A DNA stretch of 64,000 nucleotides from Streptomyces sp. SS1-1 (GCF_008973465.1 NZ_WBXN01000004.1:5124501-5188500), one strand, 5' to 3'. Counted from the stretch's first letter, positions 33,729 through 43,500 are shown. Made by a program: numbers and translations. Notes: generated by a model not told the origin, from the sequence alone.

Positions 33729-36700
33729 GTGCACCTCAAGGCCCTGACCCTCCGCGGCTTCAAGTCGTTCGCCTCGGCGACCACGCTCCGGTTCGAGCCG
33801 GGGATCACGTGCGTCGTCGGACCGAACGGCTCGGGCAAGTCCAACGTCGTGGACGCGCTCAGCTGGGTCATGGGCGAGCAGGGCGCCAAGTCGCTGCGCG
33901 GCGGCAAGATGGAGGACGTCATCTTCGCCGGCACCACCGGCCGCCCGCCGCTGGGCCGCGCCGAGGTGTCGCTGACCATCGACAACTCCGACGGTGCCCT
34001 GCCCATCGAGTACGCCGAGGTCACCATCACGCGGATCATGTTCCGCAACGGCGGCAGCGAGTACCAGATCAACGGCGACACCTGCCGGCTGCTCGACATC
34101 CAGGAACTGCTCTCCGACTCCGGCATCGGCCGCGAGATGCACGTCATCGTCGGCCAGGGCCAGCTCGACTCCGTGCTGCACGCCGACCCGATGGGCCGCC
34201 GCGCCTTCATCGAGGAGGCCGCCGGCGTCCTCAAGCACCGCAAGCGCAAGGAGAAGGCGCTGCGCAAGCTGGACGCGATGCAGGCCAACCTCGCGCGCGT
34301 GCAGGACCTCACCGAGGAGCTGCGGCGCCAGCTCAAGCCGCTGGGCCGCCAGGCCGCCGTCGCCCGCCGGGCCGCCGTCATCCAGGCCGACCTGCGCGAC
34401 GCCCGGCTGCGCCTCCTCGCCGACGACCTCGTACGGCTGCGGCAGGCGCTGAGCGCCGAGGTCGCGGACGAGGCCGCGCTCAAGGCCCGCAAGGAGTCCG
34501 CCGAGCAGGAGCTGAGGAAGGCGCTCCAGCGGGAGGCGGCCCTGGAGGACGAGGTGCGCAGGCTCGCGCCGCGCCTCCAGCGGGCCCAGCAGACCTGGTA
34601 CGAGCTGTCCCAGCTCGCCGAACGGGTGCGCGGCACGATCTCGCTGGCCGACGCCCGGGTGAAGAGCGCCACGTCCGCGCCGCCCGAGGAGCGCCGGGGC
34701 CGCGACCCCGAGGACATGGAGCGGGAGGCCGCCCGCATCCGCGAGCAGGAGGCCGAGCTGGAGGCGGCCCTGGAGGCGGCCGAGCGCGCCCTGGAGGACA
34801 CGGTCGAGCACCGCGCCGAACTGGAGCGTGAGCTGGCCGTCGAGGAGCGCCGCCTGAAGGACGTCGCCCGCGCCATCGCCGACCGCCGCGAGGGCCTCGC
34901 CCGGCTGAACGGCCAGGTCAACGCCGCCCGCTCACGAGCCGCCTCCGCGCAGGCCGAGATCGACCGGCTGGCCGCAGCCCGCGACGAGGCACAGGAGCGG
35001 GCCGTCGCCGCCCAGGAGGAGTACGAGGCCCTGAAGGCCGAGGTAGACGGCCTGGACGCCGGTGACGCCGAGCTCGGCGAGCGGCACGAGGCTGCGAAGC
35101 GAGAGCTCGCCGAGGCGGAGGCCGGGCTCACGGCCGCCCGCGAGGCCGTCACCGCCGCCGAACGCCGCCGCGCCGCGACCCAGGCCCGCCACGAGGCCCT
35201 GGCCATGGGCCTGCGCCGCAAGGACGGCACCGGTGCCCTGCTGGGCGCGCGGGACCGCCTGACCGGTCTGCTCGGACCGGCGGCGGAGCTGCTGACCGTG
35301 GCCCCGGGACACGAGGTGGCGCTCGCCGCCGCCTTCGGGTCCGCGGCGGACGCGGTCGCGGTGACGTCCCCGGCCGCCGCCGCCGAGGCGATCCGCCTGC
35401 TGCGCAAACAGGACGGAGGCCGCGCCTCGCTCCTGCCGGCCGGCGACCCCGCCCCCGCACCGGAGCCGGCCCCCGCGCCCGCCGGACGCCTCGCCGCCGA
35501 TCTCGTCACCGGACCCGCCGAGCTCATGCCCGCCGTACGCCGCCTGCTGCGGGGGATCGTCGTCGTCGGCACCCTGGAGGACGCCGAGGACCTCGTCTAC
35601 GCCCACCCCGAGCTGACGGCGGTCACCGCCGAGGGCGATCTCCTCGGCGCCCACTTCGCGCACGGCGGCTCCGCCGGTGCGCCCAGCCTGCTGGAGGTGC
35701 AGGCGTCCGTCGACGAGGCCGCCGCCGAACTGGACGAGCTGGCCGTGCGCTGCGAGGAGCTGACCGAGGCGCAGCACGCGGCCGCCGAACGGCGCCGGGA
35801 GTGCGCCGCGCTCGTCGAGGAGCTGGGGGAGCGGCGCCGGGCCGCCGACCGGGAGAAGTCGGCCGTCGCCCAGCAGCTCGGCCGGCTCGCCGGGCAGGCT
35901 CGCGGTGCCGCCGGGGAGGCCGAGCGGTCCGTGGCCGCCGCCGCCCGCGCCCAGGAGGCGCTCGACAAGGCGCTCCAGGACGTCGAGGAGCTGGCGGAAC
36001 GGCTCGCCGTCGCCGAGGAGATGCCGGTCGAGGAGGAACCGGACACCTCGGTGCGCGACCGGCTCGCCGCCGACGGCGCCAACGCCCGCCAGACCGAGAT
36101 GGAGGCCCGCCTCCAGGTCCGTACGCACGAGGAACGCGTCAAGGGGCTCGCCGGACGGGCCGACTCGCTGGACCGGGCCGCCCGCGCCGAACGCGAGGCA
36201 CGCGCGCGTGCCGAGCAGCGGCGGGCCCGGCTGCGGCACGAGGCCGCCGTCGCCGAGGCCGTCGCGTCCGGCGCCCGGCAGCTCCTCGCCCACGTCGAGG
36301 TCTCGCTGGGCCGCGCCGAGCGGGAGCGCGCCGCCGCCGAGGCCGCCAAGGCGCGGCGCGAGCAGGAGCTGGCGGCCGCCCGCACCGAGGGCCGGGACCT
36401 CAAGGCGGAGCTGGACAAGCTCACCGACTCCGTACACCGGGGCGAGGTCCTGGGCGCCGAGAAGCGGATGCGGATCGAGCAGCTGGAGACCAAGGCCCTG
36501 GAGGAGCTGGGCGTGGAGCCGGCCGGGCTGGTCTCGGAGTACGGCCCCGACCAGCTCGTACCGCCGTCGCTGCCCGCCGAGGGGGAGCAGCTGCCGGAGG
36601 ACCCCGACCATCCGCGCAACCGGCCCAAGCCGTTCGTGCGCGCCGAGCAGGAGAAGCGGCTCAAGGCCGCCGAGCGCGCCTACCAGCAGCTCGGCAAGGT

Positions 36701-37283
36701 CAACCCGCTCGCGCTGGAGGAGTTCGCGGCGCTGGAGGAGCGGCACCAGTTCCTCAGCGAGCAGCTGGAGGACCTGCGCAAGACCCGCGCGGACCTGCTC
36801 CAGGTGGTCAAGGAGGTCGACGAGCGCGTCGAGCAGGTCTTCACCGAGGCGTACCGGGACACCGCGCGCGAGTTCGAGGGCGTCTTCAGCCGGCTCTTCC
36901 CGGGCGGCGAGGGACGACTGGTCCTCACCGACCCCGACAACATGCTCACCACCGGCGTCGACGTCGAGGCCCGGCCGCCCGGCAAGAAGGTCAAGCGGCT
37001 GTCCCTGCTGTCCGGCGGCGAGCGCTCCCTGACGGCGGTCGCCCTGCTGGTGTCGATCTTCAAGGCCCGGCCGAGCCCGTTCTACGTCATGGACGAGGTC
37101 GAGGCCGCCCTCGACGACACCAACCTCCAGCGGCTGATCCGGATCATGCAGGAGCTGCAGGAGGCCTCCCAGCTCATCGTGATCACGCACCAGAAGCGCA
37201 CGATGGAGGTCGCCGACGCGCTGTACGGCGTCTCCATGCAGGGCGACGGTGTGTCGAAGGTCATCAGCCAGCGCCTGCGCTGA
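33729..37283 (+). CDS. smc: Chromosome segregation ATPase SMC
   Basis: The 1184-residue condensin core loads at parS sites and aligns chromosomes. Walker A GPNGSGKSNVVDALSWVMGE starts at residue 31, two long coiled coils (about 170-505 and 665-1000) flank a hinge (about 510-660), the signature is LLSGGERSLTAVALL and Walker B is FYVMDEVEAALDD. The hinge contains a short Pro-Ala insert (PAPAPEPAPAPAG). GTG 33729 lies 8 nt after TAGAGT with no ribosome site, suggesting leaderless expression. The kleisin partners ScpA/ScpB are not in the window. Confidence 0.97.
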   Translation: MHLKALTLRGFKSFASATTLRFEPGITCVVGPNGSGKSNVVDALSWVMGEQGAKSLRGGKMEDVIFAGTTGRPPLGRAEVSLTIDNSDGALPIEYAEVTITRIMFRNGGSEYQINGDTCRLLDIQELLSDSGIGREMHVIVGQGQLDSVLHADPMGRRAFIEEAAGVLKHRKRKEKALRKLDAMQANLARVQDLTEELRRQLKPLGRQAAVARRAAVIQADLRDARLRLLADDLVRLRQALSAEVADEAALKARKESAEQELRKALQREAALEDEVRRLAPRLQRAQQTWYELSQLAERVRGTISLADARVKSATSAPPEERRGRDPEDMEREAARIREQEAELEAALEAAERALEDTVEHRAELERELAVEERRLKDVARAIADRREGLARLNGQVNAARSRAASAQAEIDRLAAARDEAQERAVAAQEEYEALKAEVDGLDAGDAELGERHEAAKRELAEAEAGLTAAREAVTAAERRRAATQARHEALAMGLRRKDGTGALLGARDRLTGLLGPAAELLTVAPGHEVALAAAFGSAADAVAVTSPAAAAEAIRLLRKQDGGRASLLPAGDPAPAPEPAPAPAGRLAADLVTGPAELMPAVRRLLRGIVVVGTLEDAEDLVYAHPELTAVTAEGDLLGAHFAHGGSAGAPSLLEVQASVDEAAAELDELAVRCEELTEAQHAAAERRRECAALVEELGERRRAADREKSAVAQQLGRLAGQARGAAGEAERSVAAAARAQEALDKALQDVEELAERLAVAEEMPVEEEPDTSVRDRLAADGANARQTEMEARLQVRTHEERVKGLAGRADSLDRAARAEREARARAEQRRARLRHEAAVAEAVASGARQLLAHVEVSLGRAERERAAAEAAKARREQELAAARTEGRDLKAELDKLTDSVHRGEVLGAEKRMRIEQLETKALEELGVEPAGLVSEYGPDQLVPPSLPAEGEQLPEDPDHPRNRPKPFVRAEQEKRLKAAERAYQQLGKVNPLALEEFAALEERHQFLSEQLEDLRKTRADLLQVVKEVDERVEQVFTEAYRDTAREFEGVFSRLFPGGEGRLVLTDPDNMLTTGVDVEARPPGKKVKRLSLLSGGERSLTAVALLVSIFKARPSPFYVMDEVEAALDDTNLQRLIRIMQELQEASQLIVITHQKRTMEVADALYGVSMQGDGVSKVISQRLR

Positions 37284-37394
37284 GCGCCCCCCACCCGACG
37301 GGCGGCCCGGTGCTGCCGTCGTTCACCTTCAACTCTTCAAGAAATGAACACATCGCGTTCGCGAGTGGTCTTCGAAGTCACACTCCTCGCCCTA

Positions 37395-37422
37395 TTGACT
37401 TCGGAACTTGAAGGCATAGGGT
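37395..37422 (+). promoter_or_regulatory. Probable glcP promoter
   Basis: TTGACT (37395-37400) and TAGGGT (37417-37422) are separated by 16 nt and match the Streptomyces vegetative consensus. The start would lie near 37429, giving a leader of about 80 nt before GTG 37512 with its GAGGAG ribosome site. Confidence 0.65.
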
Positions 37423-37511
37423 CACCAGCGTTGCTTTTTCCTTCAGGTATCACGGCCTGAAGGGGCTGACCCCCCATCCGGCAGCGTTGCCGAGGGCCCG
37501 AGGAGTTACAC

Positions 37512-38927
37512 GTGACCAGCACTACGCAGGCGCAGCCCGCACGAGCCAGAACGGCTCACCCCGAACATCTCGGGCACGTCGTCTTCATCACCGCCGCGGC
37601 CGCCATGGGCGGCTTCCTCTTCGGCTACGACAGCTCCGTCATCAACGGGGCCAACGGCGGCATCCAGGCCCGGTTCGACCTCAGCTCCGGCGTCACCGGG
37701 ACCGTCGCCGCCAGCGCCCTGCTCGGCAGCGCCCTGGGCGCCGCGATCGCCGGCCGCATAGCCGACCGCATCGGCCGTATCCGCGTCATGCAGATCGCGG
37801 CGGTGCTGTTCGCCGTGAGCGCCGTCGGGTCCGCGCTGCCCTTCGCCGCCTGGGACCTCGCCGCCTGGCGTGTGCTCGGCGGTATCGCCATCGGTATGGC
37901 GTCCGTCATCGGCCCGGCCTACATCGCCGAGGTCGCCCCGCCCGCTTACCGCGGCCGGCTCGCCTCGTTCCAGCAGGCCGCCATCGTCATCGGCATCGCC
38001 GTCTCCCAGCTCGTCAACTGGGCCATCCTCAACATGGCCGACGGCGCCGAGCGCGGTCAGGTCGCCGGCCTCGAGGCCTGGCAGTGGATGCTCGGCGTGA
38101 TGCTGGTGCCCGCCCTCGTCTACGGGCTGCTCTCCTTCGCCATCCCCGAGTCCCCGCGCTACCTGATCAGCGTCGGCCGTATCGCCGACGCCAAGAAGGT
38201 CCTCGCGGACGTCGAGGGCGACATCGACCTGGACGGCCGCGTCACCGAGATCGACCAGGCCATGCGCAGCGACCACAAGTCGACGTTCCGGGACCTGCTG
38301 GGCGGCCGCTTCGGCCTGCTGCCGATCGTGTGGATCGGTATCGGCCTGTCCGTCTTCCAGCAGCTGGTCGGCATCAACGTCATCTTCTACTACTCGAACC
38401 TGCTGTGGCAGTCCGTCGGCGTCGACCCGTCGAGCTCGTTCTTCTACTCGTTCGAGACCTCGATCATCAACATCCTCGGCACCGTGATCGCGATGATCTT
38501 CGTCGACCGTCTCGGCCGGAAGCCGCTCGCCCTCATCGGCTCCGTCGGCATGGGCGTCTCCCTCGCGGCGGCAGCCTGGGCGTTCTCCTTCCAGCACGGC
38601 AACGACCCGCTGCCCACCGCGCAGGGCTATGTGGCGCTGATCGCCGCCAACGCGTTCGTCCTGTTCTTCGCCCTGTCCTGGGGTGTGGTCGTCTGGGTCA
38701 TGCTCGGCGAGGTCTTCCCGAACAAGATCCGCGCCGCCGCCCTGGGTGTGGCCGCCTCGGCCCAGTGGATCGCCAACTGGCTGATCACGATCACCTTCCC
38801 GGACCTGGCGGACTGGAACCTGTCGCTCACCTACGTCATGTACGCGGTGTTCGCCTTCCTCTCCATCCCCTTCATCCTCAAGTTCGTGCCCGAGACCAAG
38901 GGCAAGAAGCTCGAGGACATGGGCTGA
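37512..38927 (+). CDS. glcP: Major facilitator glucose permease GlcP
   Basis: The 471-residue sugar porter has 12 predicted spans and the sugar-transporter signatures GGFLFGYDSSVINGA, GRIADRIGR in loop 2-3, PESPRYLI, QQLVGINVIFYYSNLL and the C-terminal VPETKGKKLED. Position next to smc and sequence match GlcP, the main glucose/H+ symporter of S. coelicolor that supports glucose repression (family knowledge). GTG 37512 follows GAGGAG. A 16-bp terminator lies 58 nt downstream. Confidence 0.93.
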   Translation: MTSTTQAQPARARTAHPEHLGHVVFITAAAAMGGFLFGYDSSVINGANGGIQARFDLSSGVTGTVAASALLGSALGAAIAGRIADRIGRIRVMQIAAVLFAVSAVGSALPFAAWDLAAWRVLGGIAIGMASVIGPAYIAEVAPPAYRGRLASFQQAAIVIGIAVSQLVNWAILNMADGAERGQVAGLEAWQWMLGVMLVPALVYGLLSFAIPESPRYLISVGRIADAKKVLADVEGDIDLDGRVTEIDQAMRSDHKSTFRDLLGGRFGLLPIVWIGIGLSVFQQLVGINVIFYYSNLLWQSVGVDPSSSFFYSFETSIINILGTVIAMIFVDRLGRKPLALIGSVGMGVSLAAAAWAFSFQHGNDPLPTAQGYVALIAANAFVLFFALSWGVVVWVMLGEVFPNKIRAAALGVAASAQWIANWLITITFPDLADWNLSLTYVMYAVFAFLSIPFILKFVPETKGKKLEDMG

Positions 38928-38985
38928 CCGCCCCCGACCCGGGGGGAAGGGCCAAGTCCCCGCTGCCCCTCTCCCCGTGACCCGC

Positions 38986-39024
38986 CGCCGCCCCGGCTCG
39001 GCCACTGCCCGAGCCGGGGCGGCG
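38986..39024 (+). terminator. glcP terminator
   Basis: The 16-bp perfect stem CGCCGCCCCGGCTCGG (38986-39001) against CCGAGCCGGGGCGGCG (39009-39024) has a 7-nt loop. Confidence 0.8.
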
Positions 39025-39042
39025 CCGTCGTGTCCGCCCCGC

Positions 39043-39340
39043 TCAGTCGCCGAGGGCGGGCAGCACCCGCAGGGCAGGGTGAGGCTGCGCCACCCCTCCT
39101 TCGGCGGCCCGGCGCGCGGCGGCCTTCGAGGAGCCGCCGACCAGCAGCAGCGGGTGGGGCTCGGTGAGCGGGCGCGGGGTGATCCGGACCGTACGGCCCC
39201 GGTACGCGAAGGGCTCGCCGGTCCATGCCCGCAGCAGCGTTCTCCAGCAGCTCCTCCTGGAGCCGGCCGCGCCGCTTCCACTCCACGTCGAAACGCACGA
39301 CCGTGACGGGCTGGGGTCCCCCCCTTCGCCGGGCGGGTGG
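39043..39340 (-). pseudogene. Remnant of a luciferase-like (LLM) flavin-dependent monooxygenase
   Basis: Read on the minus strand, one frame gives VTVVRFDVEWKRRGRLQEEL. Near 39235 the coding frame shifts, and the next frame gives WTGEPFAYRGRTVRITPRPL followed by LLLVGGSSKAAARRAA and a stop at 39043. These are internal segments of bacterial luciferase-like oxidoreductases (a GEPFxYxGRxVRVTPxP loop, then a PxLLVGGSSxAAARRAA strand). The N-terminal TIM-barrel half and normal C-terminus are missing. It is frameshifted and truncated, lying between glcP and ftsY. Confidence 0.7.
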
Positions 39341-39418
39341 CACGGCGGACCTCAGCTGACGATGTGTCAGGTATCCATAGGGGTGTCGCGGCACTCCATG
39401 GCCGATACTGGTCGGGTT

Positions 39419-40627
39419 ATGGACATCGTCATCCTTGCTGTAGTCATCGCCGTGGTCGTGCTCGGCGCGATCAGCGGGCTCGTCATCGGCACCCGCCGTA
39501 AGAAGCAGCTGCCCCCGCCGCCGCCCGCCGCCCCCGACATCACCGCCCCACCGGCCGAGCCGCACGTCGGCGACGAGGCCGAGACACCGCGCGACGAAGA
39601 GCGCCGGACCATAGAGGAGGTGGATCTCCCGGGCGGCGGAGCGACGGCCGTCGAGGAACCGCCCGTCGTCGAGGAGCTCCCGCCGACCGCGATCGAGGTG
39701 CCGGAACCGACCGCCGGCCGCCTGGTCCGGCTGCGCACCCGGCTCTCCCGCTCCCAGAACGCCCTCGGCAAGGGGCTGCTCACGCTCCTGTCCCGCGAGC
39801 ACCTGGACGAGGACACCTGGGAGGAGATCGAGGACACCCTGCTCACCGCCGACGTCGGCGTGGCCCCCACCCAGGAGCTGGTCGACGGCCTGCGCGAGCG
39901 CGTCAAGGTGCTCGGCACCCGCACCCCCGAGGAGCTGCGCGGCCTGCTGCGCGAGGAACTGCTCAAGCTCGTCGGCACCGACATGGACCGCACGGTCCAC
40001 ACCGAGCCCGAGGCGAGCAAGCCCGGCATCGTGATGGTCGTCGGCGTCAACGGTACCGGCAAGACCACCACCACCGGCAAGCTCGCCCGCGTCCTCGTGG
40101 CCGACGGCCGCAGCGTGGTCCTCGGCGCCGCCGACACCTTCCGGGCCGCCGCCGCCGACCAGCTCCAGACCTGGGGCGAGCGCGTCGGCGCCTACACCGT
40201 GCGCGGACCCGAGGGCGGCGACCCCGCCTCCGTGGCCTTCGACGCGGTGAAGGAGGGCAAGGAGATGGGCTCCGACGTCGTCCTCATCGACACCGCAGGG
40301 CGCCTGCACACCAAGACCGGCCTCATGGACGAGCTCGGCAAGGTCAAGCGCGTCGTGGAGAAGCACGCGCCGCTCGACGAGGTGCTGCTCGTGCTCGACG
40401 CCACCACCGGGCAGAACGGCCTCGTGCAGGCCCGTGTCTTCGCCGAGGTCGTCGACATCACCGGCATCGTGCTCACCAAGCTCGACGGCACCGCCAAGGG
40501 CGGCATCGTCATCGCCGTCCAGCGCGAGCTGGGCGTCCCGGTCAAGCTGATCGGGCTCGGCGAGGGCGCCGACGACCTGGCGCCGTTCGAGCCCGAGGCG
40601 TTCGTCGACGCCCTGATCGGGGAGTGA
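39419..40627 (+). CDS. ftsY: Signal recognition particle receptor FtsY
   Basis: The 402-residue GTPase docks SRP-ribosome complexes at the membrane. An N-terminal membrane span (MDIVILAVVIAVVVLGAISG) is followed by an acidic Pro/Glu-rich A domain to about 95, then the NG domain with GVNGTGKTTTTGKLA, DTFRAAAADQLQTW, DTAGRLHTKTGLMDEL and TKLDGTAKGG. ATG 39419 follows a GATACT -10 hexamer by 9 nt with no ribosome site. The N-terminal anchor, present in actinobacterial FtsY, is absent in many other bacteria. Its partner ffh is 7.3 kb downstream. Confidence 0.97.
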   Translation: MDIVILAVVIAVVVLGAISGLVIGTRRKKQLPPPPPAAPDITAPPAEPHVGDEAETPRDEERRTIEEVDLPGGGATAVEEPPVVEELPPTAIEVPEPTAGRLVRLRTRLSRSQNALGKGLLTLLSREHLDEDTWEEIEDTLLTADVGVAPTQELVDGLRERVKVLGTRTPEELRGLLREELLKLVGTDMDRTVHTEPEASKPGIVMVVGVNGTGKTTTTGKLARVLVADGRSVVLGAADTFRAAAADQLQTWGERVGAYTVRGPEGGDPASVAFDAVKEGKEMGSDVVLIDTAGRLHTKTGLMDELGKVKRVVEKHAPLDEVLLVLDATTGQNGLVQARVFAEVVDITGIVLTKLDGTAKGGIVIAVQRELGVPVKLIGLGEGADDLAPFEPEAFVDALIGE

Positions 40628-40660
40628 CCTCACCGGCCGCGCCCCGTCGCGCCGCGCGAA

Positions 40661-40702
40661 GAAGCGCCCGCCACCCAAGGTGCAGTTGGGGGCGGGCGCT
40701 TC
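40661..40702. terminator. Bidirectional terminator between ftsY and the prim-pol gene
   Basis: GAAGCGCCCGCC (40661-40672) pairs with GGCGGGCGCTTC (40691-40702) around an 18-nt loop, between convergent genes. Confidence 0.75.
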
Positions 40703-40714
40703 GCTGTACGCGCT

Positions 40715-41371
40715 CTACGCGCGTGAGCGGTGGGCCACGTAGGCCAGCGTGCCGAGGAGCAGGCGCGCCGCCGGCGGCTTCGTCGCCGTGTCCAGGGAGG
40801 GCGGCCGCAGCCAGCGGGCGGGGCCCAGGCCGCCCCGGTCGGAGGGGGGCGCGGTCACATGGGCGCCGGGGCCGAGGCCGTGCAGGTCGAGGTGCGTGCG
40901 GTCGTCCCAGCCCATGCGGTACAGCAGGTCGTGCAGCTCGGCGGCGGCGCCCGGGGCGACCAGGAACTGGGCGCGGCCGCCGGGGGTGGCGACGACCGGG
41001 CCGAGGGGGAGGCCCATGCGCTCCAGCCGGGTCAGCGCCCGGCGGCCGGCCGGCTCGGCCACCTCGATCACGTCGAACGTCCGCCCGACCGGGAGCAGCA
41101 CCGAGGCGCCGGGGTACTCCGACCACGCCTTGCTGACCTCGTCGAGCGTGGCGCCGGCCGGGATGACGGGGGCGAAATCCAGAGGGTGCGCGCCGGGGGC
41201 CTCGCAGCCGGAGCGGCCGCAGGAGCAGACGCCGCCCGTGGCCCGCGTGCCGGGCACCACGTCCCAGCCCCACAGTCCGGTGAACTCGGCCACGGTGGTG
41301 CACTCCGGGGAGCGGCCGCGCCGACGCGCGCCGGATCGGATCTCCCGGATACCGCCGATCGTGAAGCCCAT
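40715..41371 (-). CDS. Bifunctional DNA primase/polymerase-like (prim-pol) domain protein
   Basis: The 218-residue protein matches the short Streptomyces family annotated as prim-pol N-terminal domain. It has GWDVVPGTRATGGVCSCGRSG with a three-Cys cluster, GCEAPGAHPLDF, a DVIEVAEPAGRRALTRLERM strand-helix and a C-terminal HLDLHGLGPGAHVTAPPS. The catalytic DxD expected of active prim-pol enzymes reads only as DVIEV, so activity is doubtful. ATG 41371 follows GGAGGGGG. The gene is divergent from nsdA. Confidence 0.75.
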   Translation of the reverse strand: MGFTIGGIREIRSGARRRGRSPECTTVAEFTGLWGWDVVPGTRATGGVCSCGRSGCEAPGAHPLDFAPVIPAGATLDEVSKAWSEYPGASVLLPVGRTFDVIEVAEPAGRRALTRLERMGLPLGPVVATPGGRAQFLVAPGAAAELHDLLYRMGWDDRTHLDLHGLGPGAHVTAPPSDRGGLGPARWLRPPSLDTATKPPAARLLLGTLAYVAHRSRA

Positions 41372-41830
41372 GCCCCCTCCAACGGGTCCAGCACGCCGCT
41401 GGTTACGGCGTGAAAGCGGATCGTGACCCTCTGTGTTCTCAAGGTGTCCGGATACCCCGGGCGCCGCGTCGTCCATTGCGGCGCACTGGAGTGTGCAGGG
41501 TGGTGGAGCGCGTGACACGCGCCCCTGAGTGCTCCGCTCCGCCTACTTCCGGCCGTCCTATGTCAAGTGAATCGCGTTGCGGCGTCCGTGAGTTCATTCG
41601 AAGGGGTGGCGAATGGTGGCGATTCTGCGAACGCCATGGCTGCGCCCGTGATCGTAGGATTACCGTGTGTGCACGGAGCCTCGGGGCACATGCACTTGTG
41701 GGTATGCCGCGGGCAAGTCGGCTTTCCGTTCGAAGGGTGACAACTGCCGGACGAGCGACGGTGTTTACCGGCATTCTGATAGGGCTTGGCGCACTCGGTG
41801 GCAAGTGGTCCAAGGGATGGGGGCGTTCCA
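41372..41830. other. 459-nt divergent intergenic region, prim-pol gene / nsdA
   Basis: No frame carries a convincing gene, although open stretches exist. AT-richer patches occur around 41640-41670 (TAGGATTACCG) and 41760-41790 (GTTTACCGGCATTCTGATAGGG), both plausible promoters for nsdA. GGGATGGGGGCG (41816-41827) serves as the nsdA ribosome site. No repeat or RNA was recognised. Confidence 0.4.
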
Positions 41831-43321
41831 GTGAGCGGCAACGGCGGAAGCGGTACGAGTGCCACCGGCGCGTCGCACACGGACAAGCGCCCGAACGACC
41901 TCCTCTCGTCCTGGTTCGTGCGCAGCGGCTGGTCCAAGGGTGAGCTGGCCCGCCAAGTGAACCGCCGGGCCCGCCAGTTGGGCGCCAACCACATCTCGAC
42001 CGACACCTCCCGCGTCCGCCGCTGGCTGGACGGGGAGAATCCTCGCGAGCCGATCCCGAGGATCCTGTCCGAGCTCTTCTCCGAGCGGTTCGGCTGTGTC
42101 GTCTCCGTCGAGGACCTCGGCCTGCGCACGGCCCGCCAGTCACCGTCCGTGTCCGGCGTCGACCTGCCCTGGACCGGCCCCCAGACGGTCGCCCTGCTCA
42201 GCGAGTTCTCGCGCAGCGACCTCATGCTCGCCCGGCGCGGCTTCCTCGGGAGCTCGCTCGCCCTGTCCGCCGGCCCGGCGCTGATCGAGCCGATGCAGCG
42301 CTGGCTGGTCCCGGCCCCGGCCGCCGAGCGCGAGTCCCGGGCCGTGCCGTCCTCCCGGGCCCGCGGCCGCCTGTCCAAGCCCGAGCTGGACCTGCTGCAG
42401 TCCACCACGGTGATGTTCCGGCAGTGGGACGCCCAGTGCGGGGGCGGCCTGCGCCGCAAGGCCGTCGTCGGGCAGCTGCACGAGGTGACCGACCTCCTCC
42501 AGGAGCCCCAGCCCGAAGCCACCACCCGCAAGCTGTTCAAAGTCGCCGCCGAGCTGGCCGAGCTGGCCGGCTGGATGTCGTACGACGTCGGGCTCCAGCC
42601 CACCGCGCAGAAGTACTTCGTCCTCGCGCTGCACGCCGCCAAGGAGGCCGGTGACCGGCCGCTCGGCTCGTACGTCCTGTCCAGCATGAGCCGTCAGATG
42701 ATCCACCTCGGCCGGCCCGACGACGCCCTGGAGCTGATCCACCTCGCGCAGTACGGCAGCCGGGACTGCGCGAGCCCCCGCACCCAGTCGATGCTGTATG
42801 CGATGGAGGCCCGCGCCTACGCCAACATGGGCCAGCCCGGCAAGTGCAAGCGGGCCGTCCGTATGGCCGAGGACACCTTCGCCGAGGCCGACGAATGGGA
42901 CGAGCCGGACCCCGACTGGATCCGCTTCTTCTCCGAGGCCGAGCTGTACGGGGAGAACTCCCACTCCTTCCGCGACCTGGCCTATGTCGCCGGCCGCAGC
43001 CCCGCCTACGCCTCCCTCGCCGAGCCCGTGATGCGCCGGGCCGTGGACCTGTTCGCCCAGGACAGCGAGCACCAGCGGTCCTACGCGCTGAACCTGATCG
43101 GCATGGCCACCGTGCACCTGCTGCGGCGCGAGCCCGAGCAGAGCGTCGGCTACGCCGAGCACGCCATGCGGATCGCCAAGAAGGTCCGCTCCGAGCGTGT
43201 GAACACTCGTATCCGAAAGACGGTCGACACGGCCGTACGCGACTTCGGGGAACTGGCCGAGGTCGTGGACCTGACCGAGAAGCTCGCCGTGGAGCTGCCC
43301 GAGACCGCGGAGGCGGTCTGA
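41831..43321 (+). CDS. nsdA: Developmental and antibiotic negative regulator NsdA
   Basis: The 496-residue protein matches NsdA, described in S. coelicolor as a negative regulator of sporulation and antibiotic production. An N-terminal disordered segment is followed by an XRE-like helix-turn-helix (WSKGELARQVNRRARQLGAN, RVRRWLDGENPREPIP). A TPR-containing C-terminal half follows (YVLSSMSRQMIHLGRPDDAL, ARAYANMGQPGKCKRAVRMA). GTG 41831 gives MSGNGGSG, with GGGATGGGGGCG upstream. It is monocistronic with a long leader region. Whether it binds DNA directly is not settled. Confidence 0.92.
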   Translation: MSGNGGSGTSATGASHTDKRPNDLLSSWFVRSGWSKGELARQVNRRARQLGANHISTDTSRVRRWLDGENPREPIPRILSELFSERFGCVVSVEDLGLRTARQSPSVSGVDLPWTGPQTVALLSEFSRSDLMLARRGFLGSSLALSAGPALIEPMQRWLVPAPAAERESRAVPSSRARGRLSKPELDLLQSTTVMFRQWDAQCGGGLRRKAVVGQLHEVTDLLQEPQPEATTRKLFKVAAELAELAGWMSYDVGLQPTAQKYFVLALHAAKEAGDRPLGSYVLSSMSRQMIHLGRPDDALELIHLAQYGSRDCASPRTQSMLYAMEARAYANMGQPGKCKRAVRMAEDTFAEADEWDEPDPDWIRFFSEAELYGENSHSFRDLAYVAGRSPAYASLAEPVMRRAVDLFAQDSEHQRSYALNLIGMATVHLLRREPEQSVGYAEHAMRIAKKVRSERVNTRIRKTVDTAVRDFGELAEVVDLTEKLAVELPETAEAV

Positions 43322-43500
43322 CCACGCGCGTGTGCCCAGGGCACCCCTGACCCCGGCCGCGGCCGGCCCTCCCGAACTGCCCGACTCGGCTCCCCCATGC
43401 CAGGTCATCGGAAGGCCGACCGCGGCCGGTTTGCATCCCTCCACGAAGGTTGCGCCACGATAACGATCCGGCGGACCCGGATCCGGCAGTTCATCGACGC

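Noticed and set aside
41410-41943. Plus-strand frame of 177 codons upstream of nsdA
   Set aside because: No codon-position bias; it overlaps the start of nsdA in another frame and falls in the regulatory gap.
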